Shown: positions 46,051 through 54,683 of the stretch, in pieces
Layout of the letters: the number at the start of each line of letters is the position of its first letter
How positions within the stretch are numbered: the stretch's first letter is position 1
Origin: SZUA-36 sp963774415
GTDB taxonomy: Bacteria > Pseudomonadota > Gammaproteobacteria > Xanthomonadales > SZUA-36
Direction: 5' to 3'
DNA length: 64,000 bases
Assembly (NCBI GenBank): GCA_963774415.1
Contig: CAVZEU010000002.1
Coordinates: 62,001-126,000, forward strand
The notes under the pieces: generated by a model
The model's database searches: none
What the model was told of the DNA's origin: nothing
Seen by the model: only the letters and a program-made list of their open reading frames with translations
Translations under genes and position numbers: made by a program

Positions 46051-46534
46051 GGGACTGTGCTTAGCGTAATGCGGAAATGACGCAGTTTACTGGTTAATGG
46101 AGGAAATTTCCTTAGCTGGGGTCAATATTTATATAAATATTCACGCAGGCGCAGACCGTATGCAAGCCCTGCCGGTCCTGACGGTACGCAGCAAGCTACT
46201 GACTGCATGAGCAATTTTCCTCTCAATGGTGTGCCGGCAGCGGGCGCGCCGGGCAATCCTCGTTCACGGCGGGCTCGCCGTATAAAAAAAATATACATCC
46301 AGAAATTCACCCAAGCGATTGATAGTTAAGCGTAACTTCTGCCAAAGGCGCGATGGCGGCAGGAGAAAAAATATACTCCGGCCCGTGCGGGAGTACACGA
46401 CGAGCATCTGTATTCACCCCGCTGAATTTTTAATTAATTGATTTTAAAGCCTTATTGGTGATCCGAACGCAGCACGCCGCTATTGGCACGGCAATTGCAT
46501 TATAGAGGGTGAGACAAGAAGACCGAGGTGGAGC
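46051..46534. other. control region between divergent fabA and the sigma-54 cytochrome operon
   Basis: About 480 bp, AT-rich relative to the window. It holds a perfect 18-bp palindrome at 46124-46141 (AATATTTAT and its complement) and a second small palindrome GGAAATTTCC at about 46102-46111, both nearer fabA. The sigma-54 promoter lies at the right end. No open frame here is convincing. Confidence 0.6.
46484..46500 (+). promoter_or_regulatory. sigma-54 (-24/-12) promoter
   Basis: TGGCACGGCAATTGCAT matches the RpoN consensus TGGCACG-N4-TTGCW exactly. GG is at 46485-46486 and GC at 46497-46498, with the required 10-bp spacing. A transcription start near 46510 would lie about 25 bp before the ATG of the first receiver gene, which has a GAGGTGGAG leader. 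An NtrC-type activator is encoded at 49842-51284. Confidence 0.9.
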
Positions 46535-46936
46535 ATGAACGAAAGAGCCAACATCCTGATTGTAGACGATGAGGAGGTGGTACGCCTCGCCCATCTCCGG
46601 AGCCTCGCCGGAACCGCTTATACGACGACGGTGGCCGGCGATGGCACAGAGGCGATACGAGAGATGGAACGGCGTCCTTTCGATGTCGTTCTGCTGGATC
46701 TCCGCATGCCCGGCCAGGACGGCATGGACGTCCTCAAGACGATCAAGACACGTTGGCCGGACATCGAGGTTGTTGTTATCACGGGTTACCCCAGCATCGA
46801 GTCCGCCAAGCAGGCGGTCCGGCTGGGAGCATGCAACTACCTGGCGAAACCATTGGACCCCAATGAACTCGTCAAGGCGGCAAATGACGCCATGACGCAA
46901 AAACGCTGGGCAATGCGCAACGTAAGCACACATTGA
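46535..46936 (+). CDS. single-domain response regulator receiver protein
   Basis: 133 aa consisting of one CheY-like receiver domain. Acidic pocket D11-D12, phosphoacceptor D55 in VVLLDLRMPG, conserved Thr in VVITGYPS and Lys in YLAKPLDP. There is no output domain, and the last 15 residues are basic. It is first gene after the sigma-54 promoter and overlaps the non-coding leader of the next gene. Phosphorylation by the kinase at 51281 is plausible but unproven. Confidence 0.92.
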   Translation: MNERANILIVDDEEVVRLAHLRSLAGTAYTTTVAGDGTEAIREMERRPFDVVLLDLRMPGQDGMDVLKTIKTRWPDIEVVVITGYPSIESAKQAVRLGACNYLAKPLDPNELVKAANDAMTQKRWAMRNVSTH

Positions 46937-46953
46937 CACTGAAGGAGACAATC

Positions 46954-47580
46954 ATGAACAACAACAGACACGTACTGGTCATCGACGATGATGCAGTGGT
47001 TGGTCGCAGTTTCGACCGGGTCCTCGCCGGCAAAGGCTATGACGTCAGAACCGCAGCCAGCGGAGAGGAAGCACTTGACACGATGGATCGCGAGGATTTC
47101 GACGTCGTCTTCACCGACATCAAGATGCCGGGCATGGATGGTCTCGAAGTCACCGAACGCATCAAGGCGCGGTGCCCGTGGACACCGGTGGTCGTCATCA
47201 CCGGCTACGGTACGCCCGACAACGAAGCGCGGGCGTCGATCCTGGGCGCCAGCGGATTCATCCGCAAACCCCTGACGCCGGAAATCATCGAGAGCATCAC
47301 GCTCAGGGCGCTCAGCGAAAACGAGCACGTCGAACAGGCGCTGGAAGACACACCGGCCGAGACAACGGAACACACCGAGGTCGAGGCCGGGGCCGAGACC
47401 GAAACGACGGCGGCCGCTGAACAGCCGCTGACGGTGGCCAGGGTCGCCAGGAATGTCGGCCTGTTCTTCGCCGCGCCCTTCGTCGCCCTGGGCTACGTGA
47501 TCGCGGTGCCGTTTGTCGGTTTCTACATGTTCGCCAAGCTGGGGCGCGAGGCCTACGTGAAGAGGCACCAGCACCAATGA
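46954..47580 (+). CDS. response regulator receiver with C-terminal membrane segment
   Basis: 208 aa from the ATG at 46954 (AAGGAGA upstream). Residues 1-120 are a receiver with D11-D13, phosphoacceptor D55 in VVFTDIKMPG, and RKPLTPE. An acidic, Glu/Thr-rich linker (about 125-160) leads to a hydrophobic stretch at 168-194 (NVGLFFAAPFVALGYVIAVP) and a basic tail ending KRHQHQ. This predicts a receiver tethered to the inner membrane. No DNA-binding or enzymatic output is present. It lies between another receiver and the cytochrome genes, so docking on the cytochrome complex is an inference. Confidence 0.88.
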   Translation: MNNNRHVLVIDDDAVVGRSFDRVLAGKGYDVRTAASGEEALDTMDREDFDVVFTDIKMPGMDGLEVTERIKARCPWTPVVVITGYGTPDNEARASILGASGFIRKPLTPEIIESITLRALSENEHVEQALEDTPAETTEHTEVEAGAETETTAAAEQPLTVARVARNVGLFFAAPFVALGYVIAVPFVGFYMFAKLGREAYVKRHQHQ

Positions 47581-47661
47581 CCGATAGCGCACACCCGCAC
47601 AGCCGGGGTTCCTGAAGGGCCCCGGCCGGATGCCGCTACCACGCACAGGAGGAGATTTAAA

Positions 47662-49059
47662 ATGTGGGTACGGAACAAAGTTGCAGGCTCGATCACAGGC
47701 GCGCGGAAACGTAGGTTCCCGGCCGCCGGCCTGCTCCTAATGTGTATGCTTTCGGCCGCCTTGCTCGGCGCTCTGCCTGAAGCCAGGGCAGGATTCGCCG
47801 CCACGGCGTCACACAACCAGCCGCTGTCCAGCCTGAACAGCGCAGCCGTCGCCGCGGCACAAAAGGAAAACAAGCGCTGCCTGCTCTGCCATTCAAGGCC
47901 CAGGTCCAAAACACTGGAGGACGGCGAGTTGTTGTCGCTCGAGGTCGCGACGCAGGATTACAACCACTCGGCGCATGGCGGCCTGAGCTGTGTCAGCTGT
48001 CACACGGACATCGCCAAACGGAAGCACCCGATCGAGAAAATCGAGATTGCCAGCCAACGCGCTTTTTCCGTCGAGATGAACGAAGTGTGCCGAAACTGCC
48101 ACGCGGGCAAATTTTCCCAGTACAAAACAAGCATACATGCGTCCCTGGTCGCACAGGGCGACAAACGCGCGCCCGTATGCACGGACTGCCACGGCGCGCA
48201 CAACGTCGAGCCAATGTCCGTGTACCAGCCCGTTACCGGTATGCCGTGCAAGAAATGCCACGCGGATATTTACAAGGAATACAGCAGCAGCGTGCATGGG
48301 CTGGCGAGGAAAAACGGTAACGTGATCCGCGCCGCCCACATCCAGGCGCCCATCTGCGCCGATTGCCACACGGCGCATACAGTCACGGCGCCGGCGTCCA
48401 ACGGCCATTTGACGTCCGCCTGCACCGGTTGCCACGACAACGTGGCGCAGAAGCACGACAAGTGGTTGCCGAACGCCGGCTTGCACCTGGAAGTCGTTGA
48501 CTGCGCCGCCTGCCATGCGCCGGTGTCCGAGCGCCGGGTCGACCTCGAACTGAGCAGTGCCGCGGGTACTGAGCAAAAAGACGCCGGACCGTTACAGCAA
48601 CGCCTGCTCGCGATCGAGAAGGAAGGCGGGAGCCTGGGTGCATCGGAATTGTGGAAGCTCGTCAGGGAAAGCAAAAAACGCGGCAAGTCGACCGAGGTCG
48701 TGCTGCGCGGACGGCTGGAAGTCAGTTCCGGCGCCCGGGCGCACCATTTGGCAAGCCGGCTCAGCGCCGTCAGAGACTGCTCCAGCTGCCACCACGCCGG
48801 CTCATCCGCGTTCCAGGACGTGGTGGTATCCATCCGGCAACCGGACGGCAGGGACCGGCATTACCGAGCCGACAAGGATACGCTCGACTCCGCCGAATCA
48901 GTGGATTCCGTCGGTGACTTCTACGCGCTCGGCGGCACCCGCATCCGCTTGCTGGACAAGTTGCTCGTCGCGGCCCTGATCGGCGGACTCGCCATTCCCA
49001 TCGGCCATTTCACGGCAGGTCGGATCATCAAAAAACACCGGGACAAAGGAGAGCAATAA
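47662..49059 (+). CDS. membrane-anchored nonaheme c-type cytochrome
   Basis: 465 aa. Signal or anchor segment at residues 21-43. Nine CxxCH motifs: CLLCH (73-77), CVSCH, CRNCH, CTDCH, CKKCH, CADCH, CTGCH, CAACH and CSSCH. The spacing of the first eight resembles doubled-CXXCH/NapC-nitrite reductase-like multihemes, and the ninth lies beyond a heme-free stretch. A C-terminal membrane helix (LLVAALIGGLAIPIGHF) anchors it. AGGAGGAG is the ribosome-binding site. The stop overlaps the cytochrome b start by 1 bp, so the two probably form one membrane complex. Confidence 0.9.
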   Translation: MWVRNKVAGSITGARKRRFPAAGLLLMCMLSAALLGALPEARAGFAATASHNQPLSSLNSAAVAAAQKENKRCLLCHSRPRSKTLEDGELLSLEVATQDYNHSAHGGLSCVSCHTDIAKRKHPIEKIEIASQRAFSVEMNEVCRNCHAGKFSQYKTSIHASLVAQGDKRAPVCTDCHGAHNVEPMSVYQPVTGMPCKKCHADIYKEYSSSVHGLARKNGNVIRAAHIQAPICADCHTAHTVTAPASNGHLTSACTGCHDNVAQKHDKWLPNAGLHLEVVDCAACHAPVSERRVDLELSSAAGTEQKDAGPLQQRLLAIEKEGGSLGASELWKLVRESKKRGKSTEVVLRGRLEVSSGARAHHLASRLSAVRDCSSCHHAGSSAFQDVVVSIRQPDGRDRHYRADKDTLDSAESVDSVGDFYALGGTRIRLLDKLLVAALIGGLAIPIGHFTAGRIIKKHRDKGEQ

Positions 49060-49766
49060 TGTCAACGATTTACGCAGATAACGGCTTCATGGCCAGGCGG
49101 CGGAAAGAACGCGCGCAAGACGAACTGTACATCAACCCGTTGCCGGTGCGAATCTGGCACTGGATCAACGCCTCCGGCTTCGTGCTGCTGATCCTGACCG
49201 GGGCGCAGATCCGTTACGTGGACCTGTTCAACCTGATGAACTTCGAAGCCGCGGTCAAGCTGCACAACTGGATCGGCTTCACCGTGATCGCCAACTACTT
49301 CGTCTGGCTGGGTTACTACCTGACGTCGGAGCGCATCAGGGTCTACCACCCCGAACTCCACCCGCGCCGGTTTTTCGAGCGCGCCATGCGCCAGGCACGC
49401 TATTACGGCTACGGGATCTTCAAGGGTGAACGCAGCCCGCACCATGTCAGGCCGTTGGACAAGTTCAACCCGATGCAGAGCCTCGCTTACCAGATCGTCA
49501 TGCTGTTGGCGGTCCCGGTGCAGTTCGCCACCGGCGTGTTGATGTGGGACGTCAAGCGGTTCCAGCACTGGATCGACATGCTGGGCGGCATCCGCGTCGT
49601 CGATACGATCCATGTCCTCGGATTCATCGTCTTCGTGTCCTTCATCCTCGTGCACGCGTACATGGGCACACTTGGCCAAAGACCCTCTACGCATTTCAAG
49701 GAAATGTTCACCGGTTACGAAGAGCCCGAGACGTCCGAAGAGCCCCACGAACCGCCAGCGGACTGA
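49059..49766 (+). CDS. cytochrome b561-type membrane subunit
   Basis: 235 aa with four predicted membrane helices, like the diheme gamma subunits of formate dehydrogenase or Ni/Fe hydrogenase. Candidate heme b histidines sit in VRIWHWINASGF, VKLHNWIGF, DTIHVLGF and ILVHAYMG. It would exchange electrons between quinol/quinone and the nonaheme cytochrome. No catalytic subunit is encoded nearby. Last gene of the sigma-54 operon, followed by a terminator. Confidence 0.9.
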   Translation: MSTIYADNGFMARRRKERAQDELYINPLPVRIWHWINASGFVLLILTGAQIRYVDLFNLMNFEAAVKLHNWIGFTVIANYFVWLGYYLTSERIRVYHPELHPRRFFERAMRQARYYGYGIFKGERSPHHVRPLDKFNPMQSLAYQIVMLLAVPVQFATGVLMWDVKRFQHWIDMLGGIRVVDTIHVLGFIVFVSFILVHAYMGTLGQRPSTHFKEMFTGYEEPETSEEPHEPPAD

Positions 49767-49841
49767 GACCGGCATCTGGACAGAGTGCTTGTCTTGGGGC
49801 CGGTTGGCAAACTGTGAACCGGCCCCCGCTCGCGGTTAACC

Positions 49842-51284
49842 TTAGGAGGCCCCAGGATCCTCCCCTGGGCCTCCTTCTTTTTCTTCGCCGTTCGTGTTGC
49901 GCACGTGGATATCGTATTTTTTCATCAGCGCCTGCAGGTTGCTGCGTTGCATGCCGGTATCTTGCGCGGCCTCGGTCACGTTCCATTTGTTGCGCTTCAG
50001 CGCGTTGAGGACGAACAGTTTCTCGACGTTCTCGACCGACTTCTGGCGCACGAGTTTTTTCACGTGCTTGAGTTCCTCGCTGGTCTGCGGCACACCGAGG
50101 TCGACCTGCGGCAGCAATTCCAGAATATTCACCAGGTGGGCTTCGCGGATGATATCGTCGCTGGCGAGAATCACCGCCCGGTGAACCACGTTCTCCAGTT
50201 CCCTGACGTTGCCGGGCCAGTCGTGGTTCATCAGCAGGTTCATGGCCCGGCTGGAGAACTCCTTGACCTTGCGGTCCATCTCGCTGTTGTACAGATTGAG
50301 AAAATGGAAGGCCAACACCGGGATGTCCTCCCGGCGTTCACGCAGCGGCGGCACCTCGATCGGGAACACGTTGATGCGGTAGTAGAAATCGTCGCGGAAA
50401 CTGCCGTCGGCGACCATCGCCTCCAGGTCCTTGTTGGTCGCGGTGATCAGGCGGATGTTGACCGTGCGGGTGCGCGTGTCACCCACCGCCTTGAACTCCC
50501 TTTCCTCGATAAACCGCAGCAACTTGGCCTGGGTGGACAGGGAGATATTGCCGATCTCGTCGAGAAACAGGCTGCCCCCGTCCGCCACTTCCAACAGTCC
50601 TTTCTTGTTGGCAACGGCGCCGGTGAACGAGCCCTTGGTGTGACCGAAAAGCTCGCTTTCGAGCAGGTTCTCGCTGAGTGAACAGCAATCGACCGTGACA
50701 AAGGGCCCGTCCTTGCGCAGGCTGTTGTAATGAATGGCTCTTGCGATCAGTTCCTTGCCGGTGCCGCTCTCGCCCCGCAGCAGCACCGTGCTGTTGGTGG
50801 GCGCGCCGCGGGCGATCAGGCGGAAGACGTTCTGCATCGGCGGGCTGGTACCGATGATGTTTTCGAAACTGTACTTGGCGCTGACCTCGCTTTTCAGGTT
50901 CAGGTTTTCCTGCAGCAACTGGCGACGCTCAAAGGCCCTTGACACCACCATTTCGAGTTCCTCGGGATCGAACGGCTTGGGCAGGTAATCGAAGGCCCCC
51001 AGCTTCATCGCCTGGACGGCAAGTTCGATCTGGTTGAGCCCGGTAATCATGATCACGTCGATGTCGGGGTGCGTTTCCTTGACCCGCTGCAGCACCTCGA
51101 TGCCGTTCATTTTCGGCATTTTCACATCGAGGATGAGCATGTCGTAGTCCTTGTCACCGATCTTTTCCAGGGCCTCGAGGCCATTGCCGGCGGAGTCGAT
51201 CGAGTAGGCTTCCGTGCCGAGTATGCGCAGGCAGCTCCTGATGACAATTTCTTCATCATCGACAATCAGAATTCGCCGCTTCAT
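49842..51284 (-). CDS. NtrC-family sigma-54-dependent response regulator
   Basis: 480 aa. Receiver (residues 1-125, phosphoacceptor D53 in MLILDVKMPK). AAA+ sigma-54 interaction domain (about 140-375) with Walker A GESGTGKE, ELFGHTKGSFTGA (a GSFTGA variant of the GAFTGA loop), Walker B SLFLDEIGN and the arginine finger region RDDFYYRINVFPIEVPPLRE. A Fis-type helix-turn-helix (NVTEAAQDTGMQRSNLQALM) is near the C-terminus. It is translationally coupled (4-bp overlap) to the sensor kinase. Convergent with the cytochrome operon, whose sigma-54 promoter it most likely activates. Confidence 0.95.
   Translation of the reverse strand: MKRRILIVDDEEIVIRSCLRILGTEAYSIDSAGNGLEALEKIGDKDYDMLILDVKMPKMNGIEVLQRVKETHPDIDVIMITGLNQIELAVQAMKLGAFDYLPKPFDPEELEMVVSRAFERRQLLQENLNLKSEVSAKYSFENIIGTSPPMQNVFRLIARGAPTNSTVLLRGESGTGKELIARAIHYNSLRKDGPFVTVDCCSLSENLLESELFGHTKGSFTGAVANKKGLLEVADGGSLFLDEIGNISLSTQAKLLRFIEEREFKAVGDTRTRTVNIRLITATNKDLEAMVADGSFRDDFYYRINVFPIEVPPLRERREDIPVLAFHFLNLYNSEMDRKVKEFSSRAMNLLMNHDWPGNVRELENVVHRAVILASDDIIREAHLVNILELLPQVDLGVPQTSEELKHVKKLVRQKSVENVEKLFVLNALKRNKWNVTEAAQDTGMQRSNLQALMKKYDIHVRNTNGEEKEGGPGEDPGAS
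49845..49882 (+). terminator. rho-independent terminator of the cytochrome operon
   Basis: Stem GGAGGCC/CCAGG with CCTGG/GCCTCC (one bulge), then TTCTTTTTC. It lies inside the 3' coding end of the convergent activator gene (last codons of 49842-51284), so the same bases serve both strands. Confidence 0.8.
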
Positions 51285-52906
51285 TGCTCACTCCCGTTGT
51301 TGTCTTCCGTTATGTCGACCGGCAGGTAGACCCTGAAGATCGTGCCTTCGCCCGGTGTGCTTTCGACCTCGATTTCCCCGCCGTGCGCCTCGACGCTGCC
51401 ATGGCTGACGGACAAGCCCAGCCCGGTGCCTTTGCCGACGCCCTTGGTGGTGAAGAACGGATCGAAGATGCGGGGCAAGTCCTCTTGCGCTATGCCACAG
51501 CCGGTATCGGTGACCGTGATTTCAACCATCGGCACCTCCTGCGCACTGCCGGGCGACTTGCCCGGCCGGCTTTTCACACGGGTGCGAACCGTGATGCGTC
51601 CAGTGCCTTCGATGGCGTGTTGCGCATTCACGAGCAGGTTCATGACCACCTGTGAAATCAGGTCTTCGTCGATCCAGATCGTGGGCAGGTCCTCGTCCAG
51701 GTCGAGTTCGATGTCGATGTCGTTGGCCTGCGCCGATTGCCTGATCAGTTCCGTGGTTTGCCGGACCAGCGCGTTGACGTCGGAAAACGTCTTTTCCGGC
51801 GTCTTCTTCCTGGCGAAATCGAGCAGCCGCCGAATGATCGTGGCGCAGCGCTTGGTTTCCTGTATCACCAGGTCCAGATCCTCGGCCTCGGGACTGTCGT
51901 CCGGCAATCCTTTCCTCACCAGGTGGGAAAACGTCAGCACGCCGGTCAGCGGGTTGTTCAGTTCATGCGCGATGCCGGCGGCCAGCAAGCCGATGGAGGC
52001 CAGTTTCTCGCTGCGCGCGGTTTCGGCGTGGGCGATCTGCAACTCCTGGCGGGCTTCCTCGACTTTGTGCTCGAGCGTGCGGCCCCAGTTCTGCAGTTCG
52101 ACGCGCGATTTGCGCAGCGCGCCGATCATGCTGTTGAACGAGTCCGCCAACTGGCCAAATTCATCGTCCCGGCGTATCGGAATGGGGTGCTCCAGGTCGC
52201 CCGCTGCCAGCCGCGCCGCGCCATCTTCCAGGTCACGCAAAGGCAGGTAGATCATGCGGTTGATCAGGTAGCTGACGAGCAGACCGGCGAGGACGATGAA
52301 ACCGAGCGAAAAGCCGATGACCGTCAACGTGTCCGAGCGCATCGTCTTGTCGATGGTGCTGAGCGGATAAATGATGTCGAGTACGCCGAGGACGGGCTGG
52401 TCCGCGGGGTGCACGTGACAGGCGGCGCTGGAACAACTCGGCTCGTTCTGGATGACCGCGGTGCTGCCGAGCACCCGGTTTCCGCCCGCATCGGTAAAGA
52501 ACCGCGGCCGACCGGTAAGAGAGCCCGCCTTGCGCCGGTCCTTGTCCTCGTGGCAGGCCGTGCAGGCCTCGGCTTCCTGGTCGACCTGCTTGCCGACTTC
52601 GTCGCTGTCCGAGGAATAGATGATGGTGCCGGCTTTGCTGAGAATCCTGACCTTTTCGATATCCGCCTGCGCGCCGACGTCCTGGATGATCTTGCTGACG
52701 TGCGCGGGCTGGTTCTGCAGCATCGCGAAGCGGGTGCTCTTGATCAGCACATCGGACAGTTGCGCGCTGTGTTTGACGGCCTGCTTCAGCAGCGCCTCGC
52801 GGTTATGGCTTACGATCATCAGCGTAAAAACGAACACGGCCACGGTCAGCGCGATGCTGAGATAAAACCCGACTTTGAATTTGAGGCTGTTGCGGATGAC
52901 TTTCAT
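51281..52906 (-). CDS. sensor histidine kinase with periplasmic c-type heme motifs
   Basis: 541 aa. Membrane helices at about 11-31 and 194-215 flank a periplasmic domain of some 160 residues. This domain has CTACH (C115-H119) and, at C158-H164, a CxxxxCH sequence (CSSAACH). A HAMP domain (about 215-270), HisKA with H314 in LLAAGIAHELNNPLTG, and a HATPase_c domain (VMNLLVNAQHAIEG, DTGCGI, GLGLSVSHG) follow. It is the probable cognate kinase of the overlapping NtrC-type regulator. A heme-based periplasmic redox or gas sensor is the natural reading. One motif is canonical. The second is a rarer spacing and may not bind heme. Confidence 0.9.
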   Translation of the reverse strand: MKVIRNSLKFKVGFYLSIALTVAVFVFTLMIVSHNREALLKQAVKHSAQLSDVLIKSTRFAMLQNQPAHVSKIIQDVGAQADIEKVRILSKAGTIIYSSDSDEVGKQVDQEAEACTACHEDKDRRKAGSLTGRPRFFTDAGGNRVLGSTAVIQNEPSCSSAACHVHPADQPVLGVLDIIYPLSTIDKTMRSDTLTVIGFSLGFIVLAGLLVSYLINRMIYLPLRDLEDGAARLAAGDLEHPIPIRRDDEFGQLADSFNSMIGALRKSRVELQNWGRTLEHKVEEARQELQIAHAETARSEKLASIGLLAAGIAHELNNPLTGVLTFSHLVRKGLPDDSPEAEDLDLVIQETKRCATIIRRLLDFARKKTPEKTFSDVNALVRQTTELIRQSAQANDIDIELDLDEDLPTIWIDEDLISQVVMNLLVNAQHAIEGTGRITVRTRVKSRPGKSPGSAQEVPMVEITVTDTGCGIAQEDLPRIFDPFFTTKGVGKGTGLGLSVSHGSVEAHGGEIEVESTPGEGTIFRVYLPVDITEDNNGSEQ

Positions 52907-53163
52907 GTACGCCTGCGCCCGAACCGGGCCGGAAAATTCTCATACAAACCAGTATTTAACCCTTTTTCCGCAGCCGTTGCTGCGATATTTCGGCTTCTTT
53001 TGACCTATGTCATGAGGATCGTCCGCGGCCATTCACCACGGCCGGAATACGGCCCGCGACCGGGCCCGATTGCTTTTGCAAAACGGCACCGGCAGGCTGT
53101 ATTGTCGGCATCAGGGGCGATCACACCGGTCGCGGAGGCCCATTGACAGGAACACCAAGCGCT

Positions 53164-54444
53164 ATGCCGATCCAGCCACAAGCCCATACCGGCTCGTACT
53201 ACGCCGCCAGCGCCAGCCCCGAGAGCGACTACCCGCCGCTGCGCGGGAGCCGAACGGCCGACGTTTGCGTCATCGGTGCCGGATTCACCGGCATTTCAAC
53301 CGCCTTGCACCTGGCCGAGCGCGGCTACGCGGTCCATGTGATCGAAGCCAACAAGGTCGGTTGGGGCGCCTCAGGGCGCAACGGCGGTCAGGTCATCGGC
53401 GGCCTGTCCGGGGAGAATAAGCTGGCGGCCCGCCTCGGCAGCGACGGTGAAGCGGTGGTCTGGGAAATGCGCTGGGCCGGCCACGACATCATCCGTGAGC
53501 GAGTGCGTTCGTACGCGATCGACTGCGATCTCAAGTGGGGCTATCTAGATGTGGCGATCAAATCGCGCCACCTGCATGCCCAGCGGGCCGAGTATGAACG
53601 CCTGCAAAGCCACGGTTTCGCCTACGAAAACAGGCTCCTCGACCGCGAGGAAACGGCGGCCACGATCGGCACGACAGCGTATATCGGCGCCCTTCTGAAC
53701 ATGGGTAACGGCCACCTTCATCCGTTGAACCTGTGCCTCGGCGAAGCGCGCGCGGCCGTCTCCCGGGGAGCGACCATCTGCGAGCGCTCGCCGGTACTGA
53801 AAATCGAGCACGGGCCAAGACCCCGCGTCATCACCGCCGCGGGCTCGGTCAGTGCCGACCTGGTCGTGATCGCCGGCAACGCCTACCATTTCATCGAGCC
53901 CGCCTTGCGTGGCAGGATGTTCCCGGTCAACAGCTTCATCATTGCGACCGAACCGCTCGGCGCGGACCTCGCCGCCGCCATCAACCCCCGCGACCTGGCC
54001 GTATGCGACCCGAATTTTGTCCTCGAGTACTTCCGTCTCAGCGCCGACAAGCGCCTGCTGTTCGGGGGGCGGTGCAATTACTTCGGCAACGACCCGCGGG
54101 TGATCCGGCGCAGGCTGATACCGAAGATGTTGCGTATTTATCCGCAGTTGGCGGGCACCCGCGTCGATTACGCCTGGGGCGGCACCATCGGCGTGACCCT
54201 CAACCGCGTGCCGCTGATGGGAAGGGTTTCATCCAACGTGATCTATTCCCAGGGCTATTCCGGGCACGGCGTCAACGTCACCCACCTCGCGGGACGGATC
54301 CTGGCCGATGCGATCGGCGGCACGCTGGAACGCTTCGACCTGTTTGCCAGCATCGAGCCAGTGGTCGTGCCGGGGGCTCATACCTTCAGGAAGCAGATGG
54401 TGGCGCTCGGAATGCTCTATTACCGGATCAAGGATCGGCTTTAG
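53164..54444 (+). CDS. FAD-dependent amine oxidoreductase, DAO family (PuuB-like)
   Basis: 426 aa from MPIQPQAHTGSYYAAS, which aligns in length with the paralogue at 62357-63646. The FAD motif is VCVIGAGFTGISTALHLAERG. The family segment WGASGRNGGQVIGG and the C-terminal SQGYSGHGVNVTHLAG are typical of gamma-glutamylputrescine oxidase and related enzymes. A TTG at 53143 with GGAGG just upstream is an alternative start. Substrate unknown. No Puu pathway genes (glutamyl-putrescine synthetase, hydrolase) adjoin it. Confidence 0.88.
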   Translation: MPIQPQAHTGSYYAASASPESDYPPLRGSRTADVCVIGAGFTGISTALHLAERGYAVHVIEANKVGWGASGRNGGQVIGGLSGENKLAARLGSDGEAVVWEMRWAGHDIIRERVRSYAIDCDLKWGYLDVAIKSRHLHAQRAEYERLQSHGFAYENRLLDREETAATIGTTAYIGALLNMGNGHLHPLNLCLGEARAAVSRGATICERSPVLKIEHGPRPRVITAAGSVSADLVVIAGNAYHFIEPALRGRMFPVNSFIIATEPLGADLAAAINPRDLAVCDPNFVLEYFRLSADKRLLFGGRCNYFGNDPRVIRRRLIPKMLRIYPQLAGTRVDYAWGGTIGVTLNRVPLMGRVSSNVIYSQGYSGHGVNVTHLAGRILADAIGGTLERFDLFASIEPVVVPGAHTFRKQMVALGMLYYRIKDRL

Positions 54445-54480
54445 CTGCAAAAGCCAGCTCTGTCGTCGACCCGTCACAGG

Positions 54481-54580
54481 GACGGCGAATGCCTGTCCAT
54501 GGGACCGTGCATCCGTCGGGAACGGATGCCGAGCGTCCATGGAGGGCCTGAGCATGTCCCGTAGACAGGCATTCGCCGTC
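54481..54580 (-). repeat. palindromic repeat, copy P3 (inverted orientation)
   Basis: Arms 54481-54505 and 54556-54580 pair with two mismatches. The inner hairpin is GCATCCGT-CGGGA-ACGGATGC, i.e. the core of the other copies in reverse. It lies 37 bp after the oxidoreductase stop and before the sulfotransferase, both on the plus strand. Confidence 0.85.
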
Positions 54581-54683
54581 TTCTTAAGACGGGCAAGCTG
54601 GCCGGGTTGTTGCAATCAGGCCGGTATGCGGATAAGTTGGCACACCGCGCGTCGCACAACGGGTACAGGGAGAAAGGCGGCTG

